Of a stretch of 64,000 nucleotides of DNA, positions 52,378 to 62,412 are shown one piece after another. The stretch is from Pseudofabraea citricarpa. Lineage: Eukaryota > Ascomycota > Leotiomycetes > Helotiales > Dermateaceae. Location of the stretch: contig JAPWGK010000015.1 of assembly GCA_029641185.1 (NCBI GenBank), positions 930,001 through 994,000 on the forward strand, read 5' to 3'. Within the stretch, counting starts at the first letter, position 1; each line of letters starts with the position of its first letter. Position numbers and translations under genes: made by a program. A model generated the notes under the pieces. It worked only from the letters and a program-made list of their open reading frames with translations, was not told the DNA's origin and did not search any database.

Positions 52378-54384
52378 ATGGGTTTCGCAGCAAGTTCTCC
52401 CGACAAAGCGAGAAACTTCACAATCAAAGAGACGCCAATCGAGAACTTCCGACCTCTCAAAGTGCGCGTCATCGGCGCCGGCTACTCAGGAATCTATCTC
52501 GGAATCCGCATCCCTCAGAAACTACGGAATATAGACTTGAAGATCTACGAGAAGAACGAGGGTGTTGGGGGCACGTGGTGGGAGAACAGGTATCCCGGGT
52601 GTGCTTGCGATATTCCCGGTACTTTTCTCTCGCCCTGTTTTTCTTGAGGGTAGCTGGAGATTCGATGCTGAGATCTGTGCTCTGGTGTAGCTCATTCGTA
52701 CCAGTATTCTTTCGAACCGAATTCTAGATGGTCGGGTTTCTATGCCCCGTCAGCGGAAATCCGTTCCTATCTTGAACATGTCTCACAGAAATACGGCGTC
52801 CCGAGATTTCTGGAGCTGAGCCACAAGGTGGTGGAGTGTACCTGGCTTGAAAAAACGAAGAAATGGTGCGTTGCCAGTGATCTGATTCTGAAAGGATATT
52901 CCATGTTGATCGTACGATAGGAAACTGGTGGTTGAGAAAACGGCTACGGGAGAGACATTTGAAGAGGAAGCAGATTTCGTGATATCTTGCCGCGGCAATC
53001 TGAACGAGATATCGTGGCCCAATATCCCCGGGTTTAAGAACTTTGAGGGCGAACTTATGCATTCAGCTGCTTGGAACGATAGGTGAGTTGAGAGCGCTCT
53101 TCATCCTTTTACCTGTTTTGTCCTGACTATGAGAAGCTATGATTTTGAGAATAAGCGCATCGGGGTAATTGGTGGTGGATCAAGCTCGATCCAGATTGTT
53201 CCGCAACTTCAAAAAGTCAACGGAGCTAAAGTGGCCTGTTTCATGCGGAACAAGTCATGGATATCAAATCCATTTGGAGAAGTGGTGATGCAGAAGCTTG
53301 GACTGGATCCGAACGTGTTGGAATGTAAGTGCTGATTCCAACCCAACCCAACCAGAACAATACTTATGGGCCCACCCCAGTCACCGAGGAGCAAAAGCAA
53401 GAGTTTGAAAGAAACCCGAAAGCATATCTCAAATTTAGAAAGACCATAGAAGCTGATGGGAACGCCATACATGGACTGACATCCGATCGATCATCCAAAG
53501 ATGCCGCTGCGTTCGTTGAGATTCTGAAGGATGTAACTGCTAAGACATTATCCACCAAATCCGAGATCTTGAGCTCCTTTACACCTGCCTTTGGCATAGG
53601 ATGCAGGAGACTTACACCCGGAGTAGGATTTCTCGAAGCTCTGGTGCAAGAGAATGTCGATTTTATCCCAGATCCAATCGCTCGCGTAAATGGCTCCGGG
53701 CTTGAGCTCGAGAATGGAAAACAGGTCGATATAGATGTCCTTGTATGTGCGACTGGATTCGACACCTCTCATGTCCCGCCCTTCGAAGTGACTGGGAAAA
53801 ATGGGTCGACGCTCCGACAGAAGTTCCAACCTTTCCCACAGACGTATCTCTCGGTGGCGGTCGATGATTTCCCAAATTTTTTCATGATGCTCGGCCCCAA
53901 CGCTGGCATCGGTGCTGGTTCACTGACGTTAATCCTCGAGGGCCAAGGCGACTACATCATCAAGTGTCTGCGAAAATTGCAGAAGGAGGATTACGTCTGT
54001 ATGGTACCTAGATCGGCACGCGTACGGGATTTCTCAGATTACATCGGCGAATATTTCAAGAGGACCGTGTACATGGATGCATGCGAGAGTTGGTATAAGA
54101 GTGAAGGAGGCAAGAGTAAAGGGAAAGAGGAACGAGTGACGGCGCTCTGGCCGGGGAGCAGTCTGCATATGCTCGAGACTCTGAGAGCACCACGGTGGGA
54201 AGATTATGAGTTTGAGAGTAGCGAGGAGAATCGGTTAAGATGGCTGGGAAATGGATGGAGTATTTGTTTGATGGAGGGACAAGGCGATCCCTCTTGGTAT
54301 ATTAATCCCGACGTGGTTGATGTTCCTCCAGCGGGAACTCCAGAGTCAGATCCCCAGAATAGTATCCGAGTATTCTCTCATTGA
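52378..54384 (+). CDS. Flavin-containing monooxygenase of the Baeyer-Villiger type
   Basis: Five exons: 52378-52618, 52691-52865, 52921-53082, 53134-53324 and 53381-54384, 590 residues. The FAD Rossmann motif is GAGYSG (33-38). GVGGTWWENRYPGCACDIPA follows, the usual BVMO block. The fingerprint reads FEGELMHSAAW at about 180-190, with Asn after Trp where Pro/Asp is usual. The NADPH Rossmann motif is GGGSSSIQ near 204, and ATGFD closes the core. BVMOs insert oxygen next to a ketone using NADPH and O2; fungal members act on cyclic ketones, steroids or polyketides. The substrate is unknown. The exon 4 acceptor is a GAGAAG tandem (NAGNAG), so one residue (Arg) may be present or absent. Confidence 0.9.
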
Positions 54385-54747
54385 AGCAATTTTTTTTGGA
54401 TGTTTAGATAGATAATAAATGCAAAGGCCATGCTTCGATATGTTTTCGACTACTGGCTTTTACTTGCTGTTGATCATTATACGACAAAGCTTGCTTTCTA
54501 TATGTTCACACATTTCTTAATATATGCTTTTAGTAAAACTTGAGAAAGAAGTTGATGAGACAAGATATTCGAAGAATGTACTTATTACTTCTATTGTTCG
54601 AAGCAGTTGAACTGCAGTAAGACTTCGAACGGCTGAATGGCGATTCTCAGCTTCTAATACGAGAAGTTAAAGAAGGAAGCAGAAAGATTAACAAAAAAGC
54701 TCCTTCTAAGAATTGTTATAGTAGACGGCCATGCTGTAAGAGAAATT
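54385..54747. other. Convergent intergenic region
   Basis: 363 bp between the BVMO (+) and HAD (-) stop codons; AT-rich, nothing else seen. Confidence 0.6.
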
Positions 54748-55566
54748 CTACTTGCTTGTAGCAATACCATACTTCTCATAGGGGAAGTCCTCCAGAGTAC
54801 TCAGCTGCTGGCCCCATCCATCTCCAGGCGTACCCAGCTCATGAACGTCTACAAGACTGCCCTCTCCTCTACCAGCTAGTACCGCATCTTCGCGGCCCTT
54901 GTACTGAACAGCAAGTCCCGGATTTGGGACCCAGACAACTCTCATTCCAGCCCGTCTTCCCGACTCAGCTCCTGGCACCGAGTCCTCGAAAACCAGACAT
55001 TCTTCTGGCTTGATAGGCTCTTCACCTTCTTCTAAACTCTCGTTGATCGCTCTCAAGGCCAATTGATAGATATCTGGTGATGGCTTTCCCCTGCCCTTGG
55101 GGATCCTGGCATCATCGCCCAGGACTCTCCTCTCGGGCGTGAACACTTCAAACATCTTCTTCCAATGTTGGGTCTTGACATCAAAAATTGCGAGATGGCT
55201 CGACGTCGCGAGAGCAATGTGAACCTTCTTCTCCTTTCCCAGGGGTTCTGTAGCTTTGAGATCACTCAGTAACTTCTCCACTCCCGGGAGCGGCTTACAG
55301 AGCGGGAATTGCTGCGTCTGGATGATGGCCAGTTTCCTGATGTATTCCTGCACGTCGATGTCGGTCAGTTTGGCCCAGTTCAGCAGTAGCGCGATGGCTT
55401 CTGATGCTGGCCGTCCTTGCAGCTGCGATTTGATCGACCATTCCATTGGCGGCCCACCGTATTCGGCGAGCAGGATATTGTGGCAGATGGTGTAGATGTC
55501 CTCGGTGTCTAGCAGGAGACCATCCATGTCGAAGAGGGCGGCGCGGACAGGTGGGAAACTGATCAT
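54748..55566 (-). CDS. HAD-superfamily phosphatase (GS1/pseudouridine-5'-phosphatase-like)
   Basis: Single exon on the minus strand, 272 residues, from the ATG at 55566. The frame runs further upstream but without an ATG. All four HAD motifs are present: DMDGLLLDT (nucleophile and acid Asp), ATSS (motif II), GRGKPSPD (motif III Lys) and CLVFEDSVPGAESG (motif IV acidic pair). The helical cap (YTICHNILLAEYGG...EWSIKSQLQGRPASEA) is the C1 type of beta-phosphoglucomutase/GS1-like enzymes. Candidate substrates are small sugar phosphates or pseudouridine 5'-phosphate; the sequence alone does not choose. Cytosolic, no signal peptide. Confidence 0.87.
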   Translation of the reverse strand: MISFPPVRAALFDMDGLLLDTEDIYTICHNILLAEYGGPPMEWSIKSQLQGRPASEAIALLLNWAKLTDIDVQEYIRKLAIIQTQQFPLCKPLPGVEKLLSDLKATEPLGKEKKVHIALATSSHLAIFDVKTQHWKKMFEVFTPERRVLGDDARIPKGRGKPSPDIYQLALRAINESLEEGEEPIKPEECLVFEDSVPGAESGRRAGMRVVWVPNPGLAVQYKGREDAVLAGRGEGSLVDVHELGTPGDGWGQQLSTLEDFPYEKYGIATSK

Positions 55567-56399
55567 GGTTAGATTTGTTGTACTACATGTACGTTTCGAG
55601 TGAAGGTTACTCTTGCTTGGGGAGTGCCATGATTGAGGTCTTAGCTGATGATCAAGGTGTATGAGATTGTATGTTTGCAATTAATTCTCGATAAGATTAT
55701 CTTTAGGCGACTCTTTTCGTTCACGTTCCTATTTGTATGTGTAGTTTGGATTTCTTTTTCTCTTGGTTCAGAATGGTTGATGTTGTCAGTGGAGAGAAGA
55801 TATACTCAACGCAGCCAAGAAAAAGCCATTGTATTTCACCGTATGACTCAAGAGAGTCGTGACATGACGAAGAGTGGGAGTTTGATTTGAAACGATGAAG
55901 CTTTATTTTGGTAATTTCAAAGCTACAAAATAACCAGAGGGAAGATTATCCGTTTAGATTGAATTGATCTTGCGAATCTCTAAGTTTTCTTCTCGGACTG
56001 TCCTTTTGTACATGATCCCATCCCGTGACCATTATTATGCCATAATTGTGCCATCAACCTATTTCTAGACAGACGGAAACAGCCTTAAGCCTCCAAACCA
56101 GCCTCTGGCCAGAAAACCTTCTAGAGAATTGACTAAGAAAGCCTCGGATGAAGAATACGAAAAGGATTTTCAGATCGAAGTAACTATTCAGGTGTCTGGC
56201 CCAGTCATCCATCATCCATCATCGTTTCATCGACGGTTATTGACGCAATCATCTCAAGTCCCCGCGTGCCGACCGGGATTTGATTATTAAGGGTCCTCCC
56301 TCCATCCGCAAGCTCCATGGCCAACTGCTTAAACCAGACGTCCCCTCCCCTCCACCCCTCTATAGAATTTAAAAATCAATCCTCCATAAAACCGGAATC
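55567..56399. other. Divergent intergenic region
   Basis: Promoters of the HAD (-) and Dabb (+) genes. No gene supported. Confidence 0.6.
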
Positions 56400-56903
56400 A
56401 TGGCAATCGTACATATAGTTCTTTTCGAGTTTAAACCCTCCACACATACGTCTTTGGTTCGAGACGTAAGTTTATCTTTGTTTTCTGCCCCTCGCTCTTA
56501 TTCCCGTTCGACTTGGCGGGGTACATAAAACCAGCTCCAGAAAATCCCATACTGATTGTCAAGGCCTGTGAGCGAATGTTAGAACTGCAGCAGAAATGCA
56601 TCCATCCAAAGAGTGGAAAACCATATATCCTGGAGAGTTCTGGTGGGAGGGATAATTCGCCAGAGGGCCATCAAGTAGTCTCTACACTTCCCTGTCCTCT
56701 TCCTAGTGAGAATAAACAGGCTAATACTGTTTTCTTCTTGGTGTTAGGGAGGGTTTTCACATGGATTCGTGAGCCACTTTGATAACGAAGAGGACCGAAC
56801 GTATTATCTTGAGGAGGATCCGGCGCACAAGGACTTCGTGAGTAGTCTGGTGGATATCATTCAGAATGTGAGAGTAGTGGATTATACACAGGGTGTGTTC
56901 TGA
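56400..56903 (+). CDS. Stress-responsive A/B barrel (Dabb) domain protein
   Basis: Three exons: 56400-56465, 56564-56674 and 56748-56903, 110 residues. It reads MAIVHIVLFEFKPSTHTSLV, then ACERMLELQQKCIHPKSGKP, the GGRDNSPEGHQ linker and HGFVSHFDNEEDRTYYLEED, PAHKDFVSSL, ending VRVVDYTQGVF. This is a complete Dabb fold: a short dimeric alpha+beta barrel with the VHIVLF start and DPAHKDF helix. Plant and fungal members include stress-induced proteins and polyketide cyclase-like enzymes. Exon 2 must begin at the AAG acceptor ending 56563, because the earlier CCAG sites lead to an immediate stop. Confidence 0.88.
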
Positions 56904-57096
56904 CAAGAGAGAACCATTGGGGAATCATGATTGATCCTAAGTGACTGCTATCTATAATGCAGTCTATTCAGCTCAGCTCGCCAGCTGGCCATGTATGCTG
57001 TGTGGTATCCTGTAACGCCAATCCTAGTGCCATGCAATCCTCGTTAAAAATGACATATCTCGTGCGCCGAGCGAAGGGAGTATTATAATTCGTCCT

Positions 57097-57913
57097 CTAA
57101 ACCATGAATGATTCGCCGCATCCGCATTGCTCCTCTAGTTGTGGTGTTAGCAGAGTCTCGTAGTAGAGTCAGGAGGTATGACGTACTTATGTTAGGATTT
57201 CTGAATACGAATCTCTCATTGAGCTTGTCCTCCACCCAGTCCATCTCACTCCCAATGATACTGAAGAGCGCCTTGCTATCAATCAAAACCTTCACTCCAT
57301 CCTGCTCAACTTCCTCGTCGAATGCTCCTGGCTTCTCCACATATTCGAGGTGGTATGCGAGACCACTGCACCCACGGTTTCGCACACCGACTTTGATGAG
57401 CTTCGGCTCAGGCTGGTTCAACAGCTCTCGCAGTTGTGCCACAGTACCTGGTGTAAGGTTCATTGCTGCCTTGCGCGCCTTTAGCTTTCGTGTTGGCTTT
57501 GGTCGAGCTTGTGGTGCGGGAGCTGCCGCCACGGTGGGCTTTGGCTTCTGCGCTTCTTGCTCTGTGACACTGATAGTCGACTTCTGCTCTGCTGGCTGGA
57601 TCACTTCGATCTCATGCTGACCAGTCATCTTGGGTGGTCTGGTTTCGTTCACCTGTGGGATACCGCCGGCTATTGAGGTATCTGGGATCCCGGTATTTCG
57701 CGGTGGCGGAGGCTGTTGATCGAAGGAGTATGGCTGGTATGCGGTGCTGGTCTGCATCTTGCGCTTCGACGATGCCCGGGAGGACTGGAAGGAGGAGAAT
57801 TGTCGCAATACATGCTGGCAGGGTCGGATGGAGGAGGCTGCTGGCGATGAGGCAAATCTGTACATGATGCTGGCCGATGATGTCAACGGCATGACAATAC
57901 GTTGAGTAGACAT
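57097..57913 (-). CDS. ISA1: Iron-sulphur cluster assembly protein Isa1 (A-type carrier), mitochondrial
   Basis: Two exons on the minus strand: 57913-57187 and 57134-57097, 254 residues. The ATG at 57913 yields a mitochondrial presequence (MSTQRIVMPLTSSASIMYRF, Arg/Ser-rich). A Pro/Gln-rich, probably disordered stretch of about 120 residues follows. The A-type carrier domain starts LTPGTVAQLRELLNQPEPKL. It carries the first ligand Cys in RNRGCSGLAYHLEY and, after the intron, the CGCG pair in KEQCGCGESFMV (Cys-x(n)-Cys-x-Cys). Isa1 with Isa2 and Iba57 makes 4Fe-4S clusters for aconitase, lipoate synthase and others. The last exon holds only 12 codons plus the ligand cysteines, so missing it would remove the active site. 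Confidence 0.93.
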
Positions 57914-58568
57914 TGTACTGAATGGTGAGAGGGTAGAGGTGTAGAGTACAAAGTTCACGATGAGCCTGAGCAATTCATGAGTGTTGTAAGGAGTGGAACA
58001 GTTGGCAATTATGTTCTTGAATGTTGGTTTCTCAGCAGGGTGGAATCATTATCGGACCACAGCTCGGTACTTCAGGCTCTGAAGGCGGGCTTGGCAGATA
58101 TCCTGGCCAATGAGCAGCGAGACAATTCGTGGATTCGTAAGCGGCATAGGGGACAACAGGGTGAATCAGGATGACCAAAATCCTCCTAAGACAATGCTAA
58201 AGTTGCAGCAGCAGACAACGTCTACCTTGGAATATTGAAACAAGTTGATATTTGACCATTATGCCCATCTATTTCTTCTCACCTCATGGAGAACTCTTGC
58301 TCCCGTGCTCTGTCTCTCTCTCGGGCTCGGGTGGATCAATAGATAATCCGAGTGCTGCATTCAGCCCCACCGGCCACGCCAATGTTGATGATGATTGATC
58401 CGCCCGCTCGCGTGTTGTCCGTCTAGACCTTCCCGGGAGGATTTACATCTGGGGATAGCTTCGAAATAGAATTCCAGAGACTGCGACATTTTGAAACAAT
58501 TCTGCACATAGCCTTCGTACCTTGCATCCCTTGCTATTGTCAGTTTGATCTGCTGTCATGTTGTAGAT
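57914..58568. other. Divergent intergenic region
   Basis: Promoters of ISA1 (-) and the ARMH3-like gene (+). No gene seen. Confidence 0.6.
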
Positions 58569-60741
58569 ATGGAGCCTTCTCCTCTCACACAGCAAGCTCG
58601 CCCCGAAGTATTCCAACAAAAGATTGTGGAGCATTACGATGTGCTCTTCAAGGTAGGTTGTCGTCGCATGTGATTCTCTGGTTGTTTATACTAACACATC
58701 CACTTCTAGGATGAAGAAGACCAGGAGCTGTCGGAAGGCTTCTGGCGGGAATTCTTCTTATTGAAGCCAGACAAAGCCACGTTGCAGCGAATCTTAGATG
58801 AATTTGGACCGGATGATTTGCTACATCTCCAGGTGCGCAAAGCCCTTTGATGGTTAGGGATATGATCTGATCGGACAGTAGGCACAGACACGGCAGCTGT
58901 TTTCGAGGGCAGTAGCATGCATCAAAAAAGGAAGTGCTCCAGCTGATGCGCATGCGCTTGATGTAAGCTTTGCCCAAGGTTGAGCACAAGTACTCGCTGA
59001 TAAAAGTAGACGGTCACGGCATTCCTCACAGCGGTTCTTCCAAAGAAATATACGAATCCGAGCTCCGATATAATAAATGTTCTTGCTGGCTTAGATCAAG
59101 TGGATGCCATCTTTACAGAGTTCGTTGCAGCACTAGATACCACCATCAAGACAGGGAGAAATCGTGAGTGGAAACGCAGGTAGCAGCCATATAGATGCTA
59201 ATACTTCCAGTCGATATACGTCAAAAGGCCATCCAAGCAACATTATCTGTAACTTCTGGTGCCTACCAAACCAGTCTTCTTTCCTACTTCACGCATCGCG
59301 ACCTTTTCCCTTCTCTTATGAAAGTATGTAAGCCTCGCATGCCATTTTCGGACCTCTGCTGACAGACCCAGTTTATACAAGACTCCGATAGTACTGCCCG
59401 CGCATTCGAACCCTTTACGCTCCTTGGTCTTCTAGCCAACTACAACAAATTCGAATCTCAAAATCCATATCGTTTACGACTTGATGATTTTGTAAACGAG
59501 GGGATTATTCAAAAAATTATACGGTCGGTGGGGTCAACATGCACCACGGCCCGGGGGAAATATGTTGATATACAAGAAGATCTTCCAGAAGGCTGGTCAA
59601 TTGGTAGTACCTTGAGCTTGTTGGGTTTGGGGGCCATTGCGCCTGGTGGAGCAAGGCCGGCAACCCCAGCCATTGATCCAGAGCTGGCAAAGGAGATGTT
59701 CGCGAAGTTGTAAGTAGAGGAACTCTTCGCCATCTAACCATGCTAACATGTTGCAGGCCTGGAAACGAAGCAGCTGTGCTTCTCGCAACGTACGACTTTT
59801 CACATGCCAACAAGTTGTTCTGCCATAACTTTGTTACATTGCCAGCAGAGAAAGGCATCGAGGCTCCAATTGGCAGCTTCCTTTCATTCACCTCATATCT
59901 TCTTCAACATGCCCATTCTTCTCAACGAACTACCTTATATTCTCATCTAAACCTCCTCATACTACGACTTCTCATCGAGGACCAAGTACTCTGTAAACGG
60001 ATCTGCAGTGACGAAAGCAAAATGCCAGTACGCCTCTGCCGACAACGGCAGCCTTACTTGCCTTTGGTTCGAGGCGACCGAGTATTAGCAGTTTGCATAC
60101 TAGATATCATGATTGATGGCATAAATCATAACCTAAGGCGACGGCTCGATGTGGATCTTTACATTCTTTGCGTTGGCACAATTCTACGCATCATATCGCA
60201 TCTCTCCCGATCTCGGACGCGACTCGCGTATCATTGGTCGGATCTATTCCGGTCTCTTCTTTCCCTTGTACGATTCCTCACGACCTATACTGCCGATCTT
60301 AAGAATCTTACTCACATTGACATCCTGCTGGACAATGTTGTAAACTTGATTGCTTTGTCGCTCTCGGCCGGCGAAGCTTTCCTTCCAGGCCCGGCTGCAT
60401 ACGATGACCTTTTCTACAAGCTTGTTGAGATGGGGGAGAATCTGGTGAAATTCCGGGACAACTATGATCTCGGGAAACGACCTACAAGCTCGATAGACAC
60501 GCTCATCAATGTCAGCACTCACTACAATGAATTACTTGCAAGCGATGCATCGGGTAGGAAAGGGAAGAATTTAACCAATTTGCAGGTGCAAGGCGTTATC
60601 AAGCAGGGCTATGAGACGCTGAGCATCCAAGCAAAGGAGGGATTGGATAGTTGGGAGAGGTATCGTGAGCCAGACGAGCGAGTCTTCCTCAAGAAAATGG
60701 CGAGGACGGTCGTGGCCGATGTGAAGTTGCTTGTTAGCTAG
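58569..60741 (+). CDS. Armadillo-like helical protein, ARMH3/DUF1741 family
   Basis: Seven exons: 58569-58652, 58710-58832, 58882-58962, 59010-59163, 59211-59323, 59372-59709 and 59757-60741, 625 residues. It is all alpha-helical, with recurrent Leu/Ile heptads. Conserved blocks are ARPEVFQQKIVEHYDVLFK, EGFWREFFLLKPDKATLQ and LLGLLANYNKFESQNPYRLR. The C-terminal block is LCKRICSDESKMPVRLCRQ, then YLPLVRGDRVLAVCILDIMI, DGINHNLRRRLDVDLY and LSRSRTRLAYHWSDLFRSLL. The family is named for human ARMH3 (C10orf76), which binds PI4KB at the Golgi and supports PI4P production. Whether that role is kept in fungi is not shown here. Exon 6 could start six bases earlier (GACAG at 59365), adding Thr-Gln. 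Confidence 0.88.
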
Positions 60742-62412
60742 AATCAATCCGACTTAGAAGCATGCTCGTATTTTGTGAAATTCTTTCTTCCGACCTGGTC
60801 TCATGCATGCTCAGTGCCAACTTGCCAAGTGATACCATGTCAAGCTTTGACCGAGTTCCTGGCGGCTCTAAGTTGCTGTACAGTACCTTCATCTTAACTG
60901 CCGCTTGTACGATAGAGTACAGCAGCAACACAGACACAGCATCGAAGGCCAGCGGCTGCGCGAAACAGCACAGACGCACACAGTCTCACAGAGGTCGGAT
61001 AGAGTTCGCACCTATCAGGGCAGACATGGCAAAAAGCTTGAAACATTGCACTGATTCGCGGAACAGAGCGTGATACCCGCAGATAGCCGTGGGTGATAGG
61101 ATACTGTAGAGGTAGGGTGAGTCAGATGAAAGAACAGATGAAAATGGGCGTGATTTTGGGGCTCCGCCTCTTTGATCTTCTTGTGGGTTTCTGGATCGAG
61201 AATCGAGTTGGATGTCGTTGGACGATTCTCGGCCATGCAGGGGGCCATTCAGGTTTTTCGGCTTCCAGAAAATGGACCCTTGTGTACCTGGATTCTGTGA
61301 TTTGTGTATTCCATCTGGCCCCGCGACCACTCGACAGGCCTCGGAGTCGACCTTCTTTCGACCCTCCACGAACCTTAAGCTCTGCCCCTTGTACCTGCTT
61401 GCCACGATCTTGGTCGCCAACCGGGTATATTGGCCAATATCCACGGGCAGAGGAAGAGAAAACGCACAGCCTGCTCGGGCGAAAGCTGCTCGATTGGTTG
61501 CCATGTCGTCAGCGGGCATGCGGGTTGCTGCTGGTCGCTGAGCTTCCTCGTCGGCGACGAATAAAGCAGGACAGTGCCTCGCCACTTCTTTTGAAAGATG
61601 GGCACCTCACAGTATAACGAAGCCGCTCCCAGTGGTGTCCCCTTGCAAAGAGATTCTGGAAGTGTATATGGATCGCCTCTTCCCCGACGATATCGACATC
61701 CATATTGACCTGTCAATACCCCCATTATCAGAATCATCCGCCGCAAGTCAAGTTTAATAAAGGAGCAGAAACAACAACAGTCTTACCTGTATCCCCATCG
61801 TAGGACGCCGACCGCAATCTCCCCCAGACAAGACCCGCGTCTTGATCAGCCGCCGGCGGTTCAAGCTCAGCGTCAGTGTCAATCGCAGACAAAGAATCGA
61901 CTGGCTGAGAAGCCTCAATTCCTCAAAGCGCCTATTTTTGGCGCCTCGCGCCAGTTAGAGGACAAAGAAGTCCAGCGACAACCAAAGATTCGAGCATCAG
62001 CCCATGACCCCTCGATTGAATTAGAAACCGCGTGCTTCTTTGTGTTTCTGAATCTCCCGAGTTATTTGCGTCTTTTGGCTGATTTCTGGGTCGTCGGCTT
62101 TGAGTTCAAGTGTACGTTGATTGCTTTTCCTCGCACCTAAGTACAATGGGTCGCCCCGCCTATTCACTTTCTTTGTTTGCTATTGTCTCTATAAGCCGTC
62201 CCAATTACACACAATAATTGTTATGTCTATTCACGATTTATTTTTGTCTGAATAATCCTTTATCATTCACGGCGTTGTCGCTGCATTTTCTTCATAGAGT
62301 CATACACTTTACATCTTAATACTCATCCTCTCTCTCTTGTACTACAACATCACACTTCCTGACCAGAACAACCTCATCCACACATCCACACACACACGAG
62401 AACCTTGCTAAG
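60742..62412. other. Long intergenic region
   Basis: 1.67 kb between the ARMH3-like gene and PRM1. Overlapping frames at 60986-61746 on both strands have no recognisable motif. A 36-codon ATG frame begins at 61599 (MGTSQYNEAAPSGVPLQRD) and may be an upstream ORF or a small exon. The end (62280-62410) is the CT/CA-rich PRM1 leader. Confidence 0.5.

Noticed and set aside
39431..54384. Secondary-metabolite cluster linking the P450 and the BVMO
   Set aside because: They are more than 11 kb apart with a tRNA, a replication ATPase and other unrelated genes between, and no polyketide, peptide or terpene synthase is present.
60986..61746. Overlapping minus- and plus-strand frames of 100-200 codons
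   Set aside because: Several frames are open at once in the same DNA, none with domain motifs or plausible splice partners; likely chance in GC-richer sequence.
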